In this document: positions 48,269 to 59,850 of the stretch, piece by piece
How the letters are laid out: every line of letters begins with the position of its first letter
Position numbering within the stretch: position 1 is the first letter of the stretch
Origin: Pyrus communis
Lineage: Eukaryota > Streptophyta > Magnoliopsida > Rosales > Rosaceae
Assembly: GCF_963583255.1 (NCBI RefSeq)
Contig: NC_084807.1
Span: 5,126,872 to 5,190,871, forward strand
Direction of reading: 5' to 3'
DNA length: 64,000 bases
The notes under the pieces: model-generated
Databases searched by the model: none
What the model saw: the letters and a program-made list of their open reading frames with translations, nothing else
Told to the model about the DNA's origin: nothing
Translations under genes and position numbers: made by a program

Positions 48269-49559
48269 TGTCCCTTATTTTAGGGTTCCGGCTTCAATTG
48301 TGCGATTTTATGAAGATCTAACCGTTTCAAAGATATGCTTTAGAGAAAAATATATATTTTTATTTTACTATATGCTCTACATTTAATCTCATTTTACTCG
48401 TATACCAAATAATTATGTACTCATCCATGTTATCCCATTCACCTCCTAAAATATTTTCGTTTCTCTTTCAGCCGTAATTTAGAATTGGGACATGATTTAT
48501 TAATGAACCCCAAATAAAATACATAGTGACATACAAAAAAAATAAAAATAAAAATAAATAAACAACCAAATCATTTTAGGCAGTAGACAATGTTGATATC
48601 GTTCATAATTTAGCAATAGAATCAAGTTACAATTGTTGTTGGCAATATTTCATGTCATGAAAATGTCGCATAATAGACTCATTATCAATAAAAGAAAAAA
48701 TATGTCTCTCAGAGCAAGAGATTCATTGTGCATCAAGTTTTCGTCCGACAAAGGCGCACACTAATGTATTTGAAACTTAAACATGCAGTAGAATATGCTG
48801 CAGGGGTTTCTGTCATTGCTCAGAGTTGCATCAAGCTTGTAATGTAGAACTACTCCTTATTCGATGTGTGTCCGTAGGCGCACTTGAAAATTTTTGACCG
48901 GACAAAACCTTCTCTTTAGGCAAACAAATTTGTTACATAATGTCGTGTGGATAAAGATATGAAGTGTCCTGTAATGATTTACTTATAAATAGCAATAAGC
49001 TCGTTGAATCCCCTGAACTATAGGGTCAATTTCAAGTTTGATGCACAATCTTAACTCTTAGGAGGTTTGTGTAACATAAAATATGAAATTACAAAAAGAA
49101 ATTAAAGAGAAAAAGGTAAATTAAATAGGATCTCAGTTCATTGTGGTCATTTCTTCTTGAGAAGAAAAACTTGCATGTAGTTGAGATGCCAAGTTGGCAG
49201 TATATCAAATCAATCACACTATGCCTTGTGGGGAGATTAAAACATACATATGGCAGAGTACCGATTACATGTAAGAGTCCCTAACATGACAAATGATTTT
49301 ACCTCACTGTTATCCTCATGACAGAGAAAGGGCTTGGGGAAGAAAACAATGATACTTCAAATAGTGATGACTTATTGGATTGCCTTACAAGTCTAACCAC
49401 ATAGTGCTCATAATACAGATTCCCTTAATGTTACATTTATGGACACATTCACATCAGAGAGGATGCATTCATGAGTAAATATTATACTAAAACCGGTTCA
49501 ATAAACTCATATTCAAAAAAACAAAAACAATCTTGTCTTCAAATTCCTTGGCGCAAAGA
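48269..49559. other. Intergenic, nothing recognised
   Basis: AT-rich. It probably includes the former 3' flank of the minus-strand GH3 pseudogene. No frame or repeat that I recognise. Confidence 0.5.
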
Positions 49560-49777
49560 CTACACTTTATTGTATGTCATCCTAAAGCCAAGAGGACATA
49601 AAGTGTCTACAGCACGCATAGGCAGTAGTTCAACCCTTTTAAACCATGTCACCAGGAGTTGGTCCTCGAAGTCGAAATCTCAAAGGTTGCATCTACAATT
49701 CCCTCTCTTTGTGTACCAGAGAGCCAAGCAACAACAAGAGCATTTATCTTTTTCAAGAGTCAAGGTTCTAAAACTAA

Positions 49778-51517
49778 GGCCATCTCTAACCAATCTGGCC
49801 AAAGGGCCATAGGGCTAAAAATAACCTAAAATGACACAAAAACCATCTCCAACCGAGAGCTAAGCCAAAGGGCTCGTGGACCCTACCGGGCTAAAAACAC
49901 CAAATCAAGCCAACTGGCTGGCCTAAAGGAGCCAGCCAGCTAGCCCCAGGGTGGCCCTTTTTTTGAACCCAACGACTACCTAGCGTCAGCATGACGCTAG
50001 CTAGCAACAGCTAGCTAACGTCATGCTGAAGCCAGGTGACCATCGGATTTGAAATTTTTTTTATTAAAAAATTCCCATTTTTTTCCTATAAATACCTAAG
50101 CCATTCCCACACCATTTCTCACATAATTTTCACCATTCCATACTATCTTACTTCATTTTATTTCAATTCTTCACATTCTATTCTCTTACCTATTCCAATA
50201 ATCTTTCCTTCAATTTTTTCAAGAATTTTCAAATGGTCGCATCTGCAATGAAAGGTAGGGCTTGGACTCAAAAAGAAGATGAAGCTCTTTGCAGGGCTTA
50301 TAGATGGGCCTCGGAATATAGTGTGAGGGGGAGTTCTCAAACAAGTGAAGGTGTTTGGACTTGTACATCCAAAAAGTACTATGAGTTCTATGAAGACACC
50401 ACTCCATCGAATTCCTAAAACCACGAGAGTTGTTCTTCAAGATGGAAAAACCATCTTCATCCAAGTTTGAATAAACGGCATCAAGTAGTGATAAAGGCCG
50501 AAAGTAGACATGAAAGCAGAGCCAATTACTGCGACGAAGTAAGTGTTTTCACAAGTTCTTTTAAATATTTAATTATATTACATTTAATTTCATAAATTAA
50601 TTTCCTTTAATTTTTGTAATTATATTTTCTAGGTATGCCAAGCGGAGGAATTGTACATGGACGGCAACTCAAAACCCTTTAATCATCACGGTTGTTGGGA
50701 AATTTTTAAAGGGTAGGTGTTATTTAAAGATCCACCTCAAGAAAGAGTTGGTCCTACTCCGGTGTTTGGAAATGCATCCTCAAATGCAGTAGGGGATGAA
50801 CATGGATCTCCTACCTTTCAAGAAACAAGGGTAGAAAATCTGTCTTCTGGTGAAGGTTCCATATCTAGTGTTATGGGATGAAATAAGGCTCGAAAATTGA
50901 AGGAAAAGGGCAAGACAAAGGATGATTACGCCTTTCAACAAGAAATGGCATCCTTATTGCGATTAATGGCAGAGCAAAATGCATTTGCCACGGAAGAAAG
51001 GAATCGTAGGCACGAAGAACGGGCAAAACAAATTCAAGAAGAGATGGATGATAGGAACATGCAAAGGAACATCTTGGATTACACTCTAATGAGTAAGGCA
51101 TATTTTGATAGGAAAAGGAGGGAAATTATGGCCCAACAAGAGTTGTTTACATCCGACTATAATCCTACAATGGCGGATGATGATAATGATGATGATGATT
51201 ATAAACTTTAAATTTAAGTTGTAGTTTTTAAATTTAAGTTATAGTAGTTTTTAAATTTAAGTTATAATAGTTTTTAAATTTAAGTTGTAGTTTTTAAATT
51301 TAAGTTGTCATAGTCTTTAAATTGAAATAATAAATTATGTTTGGCCTATGACCCTTTGGCCTCCTCAGTTGGAGATGGTTTTTTGTCACAGGGCTATGTT
51401 TGGTCTATGACCCTTTGGCAAGAAATATGTCATGTCACTATTCATTAAAATATTAATTTCTTGTAGGGCTATAGGGCTAAGGGGAGCCCTCTGGCCCTCA
51501 TTCGGTTGGAGATGACC
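49778..51517. mobile_element. PIF/Harbinger-like element (1.74 kb), non-autonomous
   Basis: Flanked by TAA on both sides (49775-49777, 51518-51520). The ends are inverted: GGCCATCTCTAACC on the left and the complement GGTCATCTCCAACCG on the right, with matching agggcta words inside. It is inserted in the GH3 pseudogene. It carries only the Myb-like accessory gene, no DDE transposase. Short copies of its terminal words (ccatctccaaccga) recur internally near both ends. Confidence 0.82.
50233..51211 (+). pseudogene. Harbinger Myb-like accessory protein (ORF1 type), three in-frame stops
   Basis: In PIF/Harbinger elements a Myb/SANT-like protein binds the element ends and helps bring the transposase to DNA. 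Here an N-terminal trihelix/SANT-like part (RAWTQKEDEALCRAYRWAS, GVWTCTSKKYYEFY) is followed by a linker and a charged C-terminal part with AEQNAFATEERNRRHEERAK and a late Asp run. Reading is kept across an intron (about 50538-50632, GTAAGT ... TAG), but stops occur at 50416 (TAA), 50714 (TAG, where Trp would be usual) and 50879 (TGA). The C-terminal 104 codons (50897-51211) are open. Confidence 0.75.
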
Positions 51518-51808
51518 TAAGGTTTTTCGGAAATCAGAATCGCCAAAACAGAAATTCTATCAGCAACCAAGCATATGACATTAGTTCCATTCAACAGGAT
51601 CATAAGTTCCAAATTGTCACCCCTGCCTTATGCGTATGGTGCTCCACCAACAGCCATAAATTGCGAAAGAGAAATCTTGACGCGCTAAGCTGCTAAAGTG
51701 TCTGCTGAGGGATATTTCTCATAAAATTTTTCTGTATCATCTCCAACTACCTTCTTAATAACTTCTAAGATGGTTATCCCTAAATATGTACATGATCTAA
51801 TTAATTAG

Positions 51809-52027
51809 GGCAATGAAGGCTTTAAAAAGATATCACAATGCTGGTTTACCATCTATCAGTTTAAAGTTTCGAACCAAATTTCCGCACAAGAGTATAGTAT
51901 CCGATTAGTAAAAGCTAGATTTCTTCAAGCACAAGAAAACATTTATAAAGCTTGTTCTAATGGTTTTCAAAAAGATTGGAGAATTATGGTTCGAAACTCT
52001 CCTCCTCTATTTAATAATAATAATTGA
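51809..52027 (+). other. Unassigned 72-codon reading frame on the strand opposite the GH3 remains
   Basis: An open stretch with coding-like amino-acid make-up, including FKVSNQISAQEYSIRLVKAR and NGFQKDWRIMVRNSPPLF, ending in an Asn run and TGA. It lies between two GH3 pieces and does not resemble GH3 on either strand. It has no start codon at its beginning. It may be part of an inserted retroelement or viral fragment, but I cannot name it. Confidence 0.35.
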
Positions 52028-53294
52028 AAAAAAAAATTCAAAAAAAAAGAGTTCACACTGATGTCCAATCAGTCTATCTATTGTAAAAAAAAATGGAAAT
52101 AGTGATATAATTCCATACTGATTGTTATCCTACCACTGCAACTGTATTTGTAGTTGTCCATCCTCTACATTGATGTCCAATATCATCAGCATGAGTTCCA
52201 GCAACAAGTATTCCTTTGACATTTCTTTCTTATTGAAGAAAAGGTTTCGTCGAGTGCTTTCCATTCTTCAAAATAACTAACAATCTGCGGACTGCTTCAC
52301 TTGCTAGATCTCTGTGCAGCTGTGCACAAGAATCATTGAAATAAAAAGTAATTAAGTAGTAATATAACATGATTCAACTGGTACTGTTAGATTTTCATTG
52401 ATCGTGCACTTTCAATTAATAACATGCAAGGAATGTCAAATTTTGAAAAAGTCGAATGTAAGATGTGCTGAACTCAGAAAACTACCTTGCAACCAACTGC
52501 GTCCTGTAAAGATTTATCAGTGAAGGGATGTTTGAAAACACTTGCAACAAACTTCACTCTCAGTATTCTTTCAACGGCATTATTTATCCAAGACATGGGT
52601 ATCTCCCCATATTACGAAACATATGAATCCTTTTCTAAATCGTCACAGGGTAATATAGCATTCCCATCATCTACACGTTTATCTGTACCCATTTCTCCAA
52701 CAAAATGCTTGGTAGATGCAATAATGTTGACACGCCCCGATCCCGGTGTCTGAATAACGACGGATGACCACGTGTTGTCCGACACTCGAGGGTGACGCAA
52801 GCCATTTAATGAATACATATGCTGAGAACATGTAAAACATGCATATAAAATTTCGCATGTAACAACGCAATATAGAAATCACGTACAAACCTTAATAAAA
52901 TATAATATTCAACTGCCAACAATTTAAAAGTGATAATGCATGACATGTTTAGAGCATACAACTAATTCGAAGTACAAGCGGAAGCAATATTAGAAAGTAT
53001 TACAAGAGATGTCTTACGCAGAGAGATGGACACAAGTTCACTGATATGGGAATGCCTCTTTGCTCGGGTCATATGCCTCGTTCCTAGGTCCTGAGGGGGC
53101 ACAAAACAAAATATGAGTAGACCAAGTTTATATATATGTAATGCTAAAATAGTTATTCTTCAACGTACTAACCCCTAGTTTAGAAAACTCATATAGCATA
53201 ATAAGTAATAGGTTTTCCGAAACCCCTAGCATGCTATAAAACCTTTGTAAACCATATATCATATAAAGTGTACTTAATAGTGGTATCACAATCC

Positions 53295-53445
53295 CCCAAA
53301 GGCACTACATCGCCCCGCCCAAAAGTCATATATAAATATCTTCCGCCCAAAGGCACTACATCGCTCCCCCAAAGGTCATATATAAGTATCTTCCACCCGA
53401 AGGCATTACATCGCCCGCACGAGGGTCATATATAAGTATCATTCA
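53295..53445. repeat. Three tandem 50-bp units
   Basis: Units of cccaaaggcactacatcgc ... gtcatatataagtatcttcc at 53295-53345 (51 bp), 53346-53395 and 53396-53445. Confidence 0.88.
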
Positions 53446-53994
53446 CCCGTAAGAACATTGTATGATAACCACTAAGTAAGCACAAAAAATCATGAACATA
53501 ATCTTTCCAAAATATATCTCATCGGAGCTCAATAGCTCAAACATCATATCATAAATCATAATCATAAATATCTCAGTAAACATAAATTCGATAAAGCATG
53601 ATAATTCATAAAGCGTAAATCCAATTTACTCATAAACGTTTTCATAAAACGTAGTCATAAAATCATGCTTTTCATGTATGCATTTCTAGTAATTAAAACA
53701 TGCATTTTGGAAGGGGTCCACTCACAGATACTCCGTCGCCGAAGAGCCGTTCGAATTAGGGTGGACGAAAACGCCACTAACAAACGCACCTAAGCACATA
53801 AAGGGAACAATTAATAAAACTCTACTAAAATGATTGAATTTAGGAAAACGGACGTCGTAAACAGATTCAGGATGTCCACTCGGCGAAAAATTCGCCAGCA
53901 TGGTGGCAGAGCATAGTACTTCTAGCAGAGGCGCATGTGCTCCACGCGTCGGCCATGACAGTTTTCCACGCGCATCCACCACCAACCATGGAAA

Positions 53995-54150
53995 CTGGGA
54001 ATTGGGTCTGGGTCGGGTCAGATCTGGGTTGCTGGGTTGAACCGGGTTATTGGGATGGGCTTGATTTGTTGGGTTGGGCCAGGTTATTAGGTTGGACCCG
54101 ATTACTAGGTTGTAGGTCGGGTCGACCCGGTTTCTGGCCGTGGGCCGGTC
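53995..54150 (+). repeat. GGGT/GGTT-rich stretch
   Basis: Repeated gggtt, gggtc and ggttg words on the plus strand, enough G-runs to allow G-quadruplex formation. No strict unit length. Confidence 0.6.
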
Positions 54151-54999
54151 GGAATTTGGGCAAAGGTTCTAGAGCTCCGTTTGAGCTCATTTCTTCACCA
54201 TTTTCAACGTTCTAGCTATGGAAATGAAGCTTAGAGTGAGAAGAAGAGGTTTGTACCAATTTGGAGATGTGTCGTGGCTAGAGTTGGCCAGAAAATGGCC
54301 TGGAAGGCTCGGGTTCTCGCTTAAAACTAGGGAAGTCTCCTCAAGGTGTCTTCTGTCACAAAACGTCATCCAAAACTCACATTTAAGCTTAACAATGAGC
54401 TAGAAAACAAAACTAAAATGAGACGAAGTGGTGTGAGTCCCTACCTAGTCGGAAAAGTCACAAGGTTGTCGGAGTTCATTGGGGAAGGAAATGAAAAACT
54501 GAATTTCTCCACAAACCCATTCAGTCTATGTTCATCCCTCATTGTCATATCTTATGTGTCGATTTAAAATCCTAATTCTAAACTTTTGGATTCCAAGATC
54601 TTCAAAGCCTAAGTGCTGCTGAACCAATATTTTGTTCCAAAACAAAAGAGAAACGGAAATAGATTATTACCCTTGAAGTTCCACTTTGGTTCATGGAGCC
54701 TAAGTCTACACCTTTGAATGTTTTCTCCAAAAGTCATCAGAGAGGTGACCTTTAAATCTCTTTACCAAGCTTGATTTGGGATGATGAATAACTATGGAGA
54801 GAGAGATGAGTGCTAACATCTCTCACCATGGTGGCCAAGTTTTGTTGGGAGAACAAAGAGAATGGTGGCTATTCATCACTCTTTGCTCTTTAAAAACTCT
54901 TCGGTTATATAGAGCCATAAAGTGGCTTATATAGGTGACTACACGTGTGATACCATAACCAGCCTTATACTGTGGGTAGCCTTTTCGGGATTTCTCACT

Positions 55000-55116
55000 C
55001 ACTACAAGTTGGTAATAATCACTAACATTAGTTGTACATAATGAGTTCGTAAAGACTTAAACCACCTCATTTTGTACAACTAATGTTAGTGACTAGCGTT
55101 AACTTTTCTTGTAGTG
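55000..55116. mobile_element. CACTA-type MITE, 117 bp
   Basis: Ends CACTACAAG and CTTGTAGTG, flanked by ACT on both sides (54997-54999 and 55117-55119), the 3-bp target size of the CACTA group. Most of the element is one hairpin (cactaacattagttgtaca pairs with its complement). Confidence 0.88.
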
Positions 55117-55250
55117 ACTTAAGTTGTCATGCACAATTTGAGTTATAAGCCCAAAGTGTCAAGGCCTAATGGACCTAGGAACCTAAAACTCCCTTGTAAG
55201 ACCCAGTATGATGTCTTATGTGCGTATAACTAACTAACTTAATTAATTTG

Positions 55251-58200
55251 AACATGCCCAGTTAACTAATTTAATTGATGTCACAATTTTCTCAAAACTT
55301 AAGCTTATCAGTCTGCGATCCATTAAGTTCTTAGCGAGACAGTGAGCGATTTGAACTTTTAGTAATCAATTTATGAAATAAAACCCTTTTTTAATACTCC
55401 CTTTAATGAGGATTAATCATTGTTAATCCTTAGGGCTTCCACAAATCCTAACTGACATATGTCGATGCAAATTTCCACCATCTTCAGTCTTGAAGAAAAT
55501 GCACCTGCAAAACAATCAACATCTTTGATAAAAAAACCCAAGCCTTAAGCGCCCACGAGGTGGTGGGGTGGGGGGAGTTAGGCTAATGGATCTTTGATGC
55601 CTAAGTTAGTTCTCTGAAAAAGTAAGTGTTTAGGGCTTTTAGGGGTAGCAAAAGCTTAACGAAATTTGGTAGAGATGGAGGCATCTTATTGGCCAAGGTG
55701 TATGGAGAAATATTCTCAAGATATTAAATAAGAAATAATATCTTGAGATAATGGAGTAAATATCTCTAATTGATTTAAATATGGATTACTTGAATGGAGT
55801 CAATATTCAATCGGGAATATATTAAAGATAGGATTTGAGTAATTAAAAATTATATTAATGCTTTGATTTTTTCTTGCCAAGGGCAGGTATGAGCAGTCAT
55901 ATTCAATTGTATGGATATTCAAGGGTGTGAGTTGCACATGGGAGTATCTGAGGAGTCTGCCCATTTAATGAAGGCAATCTTGTCTTTCTAGAGTAAAAGT
56001 CCACATGTCGCCTCTAGAATTTTTGGAATTATTTTAGACTCCACAACACCTAACGGTATGTCATGACTACCCAAGCTAAGTAGAAAAGGCGGAGAACTTG
56101 TTTAGTTGGCATTACAATGCAATACATTATTCTCTAAATCAATACACTCAATCACATTATTAGGGCATGAAATTTATGTCAAGTCATGTGCATAGAGAAG
56201 AACCCAATCACAACAAGAAAACAGGCCTGTAGTGACTAATTTCTTAGTCAGCATATGAAAAAGGTCACTAATGGTATGAATCTAGTGACCATTTTGCTAA
56301 CAGGTCACTAAGCTCAGTTAGTAGCCTTTAATGACCTAAACTTGACTTCTTGAACTATGATTAATGTGACTTTATTTATTTATTTATACATTGAATTTTC
56401 TTTTGATTTCGATTTGAGCTCGATTTTGAGTTCGAATATCTACTTTGAACTTTCATTCTATTGAGTTGGATTTCAATCTGGATTGGGGGCTGTGATTTGG
56501 GATTTAGGTTACGATTTGGATTTCTGAAAAATCCATATGATTTTGATTCACTGCATTTTCTCTTGAAAACTAATGAGTAAAGAAAGTTTACTGTTAGTCA
56601 GACGTTGGATCATCGTGCACTGTCTACCATTAATCAATCCATAACCATCTATGAAGGATTGGAGAGAGAGTCAAAAATTTTACTAGAAGAGTTTGTTGCA
56701 GGATTTCCATGATTTCTAGGCTGAGAAATAAGTATAATCTTATTTTTATGTAACTTAAAGGGTGATATGTATAACACAACATGCAGAAAGTTGTAGTCAG
56801 CACAAATAACTCGAACGTGCGTTCATGTCCTGTCATATAATATAACACTTTTTTGCTCTTCTTCCGCCTTCCGTCTCCGGATGTCCGATTGGATTTAGTT
56901 GTCCACTGTTTCCTTTTTGATTCGCAGCAGATGATTGTTTCAGGCCATGTTTGCGTAGATACATGTGGACGTGAAAATGTTAAAGCCCAGTTGGGTAATG
57001 GGAGAAGAAATAGATGACTGGATACTTGAATGTATTGGGCTGTGACAACTAGAAATGATCAACAACTGCTACAACAGTTTTTATGCATGCACTAATTTTC
57101 ATCTACTTCTGTCATCTATGCTATCTATGAATACAATTGAGTATTCTAACACTTTTTGGCAGCAACATGTATTCTCATTTGGGTCTAGATACCGTTTCTT
57201 TTTTTTATCATAAATTAGCTACTTTGTTATCCTTTTGTTAAATGGGATTTGATATCAACTATATAAAAGGTCTTAAAACTAACAGCACCACACGGTCATT
57301 TTTGCTAGTTAAGTATCTACGTGGAACTCAATATTTGGAATTTAACGATGTGCGGTCAGAATGCAGTTTGAGTTGTGTTGGTGATTTCAATAAGTTAATT
57401 TTCATGTTTAAGACTAATAATTTCAGAGAAAGAAAAATGTAAGTGTTGCATGCATACAAGGAACACAAGTGTAGAGAGCTTGTAGGTAACTGGTTTTTGT
57501 TTTGAGTCCCAAACATATACCCTGTCCAGTCAACCACTCCACTGCCTATGTTCTGGCTTCTGTCTAAACTAGCTTAGCCAGTGATGAGTAATTTCATATT
57601 ATATATTTCACTCTATTTTTAGTATGTTTTGGTAATTATTTTGGTAGAATTTTGATATTTTACTTTATATTTTCAATATAGAATATTCGACTTTCTTTAG
57701 AGCAAAACGTGATCAAATGGACGAATTTTAGAATGATTCAAATTGGTGGACGTTCATGTGTCTCTTGGCCTGTTCATGTCAAAATTTAAGATTTTTCTCC
57801 CAAATGGTTATTTCCTGACGATGGAATAAAGAAGCAATGCATGGTATTGTAAAGTGACGTTTCTGGGCTAAATTGCAATTTTTGGAACCCAAGATGACCT
57901 CTGGGTTCGTGGCCTTCTGGAAAAGTGTTCAGAATATTCCAAACTTTAAATCTAGCTATTTTGGGCCATTTTTGGAGCAGATATTCAGGCGAATTTTACG
58001 CGAATTTTGGGCCAAAATGTGGGTATGCAAATTTTCAGGTGAATTTTACCATTTAATTTAGGGTTATGTTTCTTATTTTATTTTATTTATTTGGTTTCCT
58101 AGTCTTGTTGGAAGACCTTTTATTAGGAGGATTTAATTTAATTAGTAGGTTAAATCAGCTTGGCCGGCCTTATTTTTCTTGGACTTCTTCTCCGTGCAAT

Positions 58201-58950
58201 TTTGAGAGAGGAAATTGGCCTAGCGTAGAGATTTTTCAGACTATTACATTCAAGGTGTTTTCGATCTTTTATTATTTCAATACAATTTATGTTGATTTTA
58301 GTTATGAATATGTGTAACTAATTCTCTTTTTGCTAGGGTGAGGCCACGAGTCTTGGCATGAATATGTAGTTTCTTTTCAATTTGCTTATGATTATGTGCA
58401 TGCAGGTCTTTGAATTATTAATCATCAGTCTAAACTATCTAAGTGTCTTGATGATTCGCGACCATTAGGATATTTAGAAAAGTAATTTGATGCAATTTTG
58501 GTCGAAGGTCGGTCCCTGAAATTGACGAAGGCTTCTTGTGGTTAATATGTGCAAATTCACTTAGGATGAATACCACGTCTTAAGGGTTGCATGGTTTTTC
58601 AAAAGGTTTCACAAAACTTAATGAGTCATGCATGTTTAGATTTGATCTGAATACTACAGACGGATTGCATGTTTGATATACACTCTATATTTGAGGTCCA
58701 AGTAGGCATATATTAGGAAAACCTAACCTTCGAAATATGCATGTATAGGTCATAAGTAATTAGAAGAACTATATAGGATTGTTAAGGTGACGGCGGATTC
58801 CTAGTGCTTTCTCAATTTGGTTTCTAAAGACTGTTTCTTTTTCCTCATCTTTAACATTGTAGATTGTTCTAGTCTCTGTTATTAAATTCGTTTTTTATTT
58901 AATTAGGTCATAAAATCAATCATCCTAAATCTTTGTTTTACAATAATTAA
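55251..58950. other. Intergenic, repeat-derived, no gene recognised
   Basis: Near 56211-56330 there is a diverged relative of the CACTA-type hairpin (gtagtgactaatttc and ggtcactaa words). From about 57680 to 58900 the wording resembles a non-coding LTR-element interior, but ends are not definable. A 66-codon frame at 57242 has no recognised motif. Confidence 0.4.
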
Positions 58951-59187
58951 GAGCTTGTTTGGATGTGCTTTTAAAATGACTGAAAGCATGTTTGGTGAAA
59001 ATATTTTTGAAAACGATCCTTAGTAAAAATGTTAGTAAACAAACCCTAAAAAAGCACTTAAAGTGCTTCCTAAAAGAAGCACATAATTGGTGCTTCGTGT
59101 AAAAAACACTTAAAGTGCTTTTGGAACGCCAAAATATTTTCTCTAAAAAAACTTTCAATCATTTTAAAAGTACATCCAAACGAGTCC
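58951..59187. mobile_element. Tourist-like MITE, 237 bp
   Basis: Flanked by TAA on both sides (58948-58950 and 59188-59190). Terminal inverted repeats of about 35 bp, GAGCTTGTTTGGATGTGCTT on the left, pair with ...aagtacatccaaacgagtcc on the right. The TTTGGATG-type end and TAA target fit the Tourist (PIF/Harbinger) group. Confidence 0.85.
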
Positions 59188-59190
59188 TAA

Positions 59191-59850
59191 CTGAAATTTG
59201 GTTTGATACGAATTATTTAATAATCTTTATGGAGAACGACCTTACTAGCTAGAACTATTTATACTGCAACATCCTTATCATTCTTGCTAGTATTATAGGT
59301 ATTTTAAACCCTTTTGCGCATGTGATAAAAAGCCTATCAAGAAATTTGTGCGTGTGGTAACCTTCGAAATATGTATTATAGATACTTTCAGCACTGTTAA
59401 AAACAAGTTGCTCTAGCTAGCCAGTCGCAGCATATTCGCTGCTTATTCGCCAGAGTATGTTCTTGTTGATGTTGATTTCCACTGCACATCGATCACACAG
59501 AAAGATCATTGATTAAGTTACGCACTTATAAATGGTTAGTTGAGTAGTTTAGGATGGTATGTGTTAGAACCAATCAAATGTCAAGTGTATATATTATACA
59601 ACAATTGCACAGTTTATTTCGAATAGTAATTAGCATCTATCTAATCTGTTCATTGCTATTCACATACTTGTATCTTATCTGCATTTCTTAATCGTCGGTC
59701 CTCAGTTCTTCTTTCTTCCAGCCAAACAGTAAGACGTGGTCCAAATAATAAGTCCCAGGAGAGGCATGAGCGGAGCGCATGAGCGGGGGAAGAGTCTAGA
59801 CATACGAGGAAGGTGAATCTTTTAAGTCTTGCATATAGTATACTTGTTTT
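59191..59850. other. Region upstream of the endogenous viral sequence
   Basis: It probably contains the host/virus junction and part of the viral leader. A short direct repeat, catgagcgg, occurs at about 59765 and 59779. I found no initiator tRNA-Met primer-binding site here, so the full viral intergenic region is not present or is not recognisable. Confidence 0.4.

Larger units (their letters stand above)
49560..52735 (-). pseudogene. Glycosyl hydrolase family 3 (beta-glucosidase/exo-beta-glucanase) gene, decayed
   Basis: GH3 enzymes of this group are secreted and trim beta-glucans or glucosides of the cell wall. Pieces in minus-strand order: ASTKHFVGEMGTDKRVDDGN (52735-52620), PMSWINNAVERILRVKF and FKHPFTDKSLQDAVG (about 52600-52487), HRDLASEAVRRLLVILKNGK (about 52315-52250), VAGTHADDIGHQCRGWT (about 52210-52150), VGGAPYA-stop, GDNLELM (51655-51590), then after the inserted element LVLEP, ALVVAWLSGTQREGIVDA (about 49750-49690), and LGFRMTYNKV with a stop (49560). 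The N-terminal half is absent beyond 52735, where a repeat block begins, and the central part with the nucleophile is deleted. In-frame stops and frame changes make it non-functional. Confidence 0.85.
52727..55250. mobile_element. Uncharacterised repeat block, possible long LTR
   Basis: It begins abruptly at TGTTGACACGCCCCGATCCC, exactly where the GH3 sequence stops, and has a higher GC content than its flanks. It contains 50-bp tandem repeats, a GGGT-rich part and a CACTA-type MITE. The gene-like frames inside are short and unrelated to known proteins. The far end is not defined, and a matching target duplication was not found, so an LTR or solo LTR is only a guess. Confidence 0.4.

Noticed and set aside
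57242..57442. 66-codon frame with a YLRGTQ segment, slightly like copia RNase H flanks
   Set aside because: The likeness is limited to six residues and the surrounding sequence shows no other copia domain.
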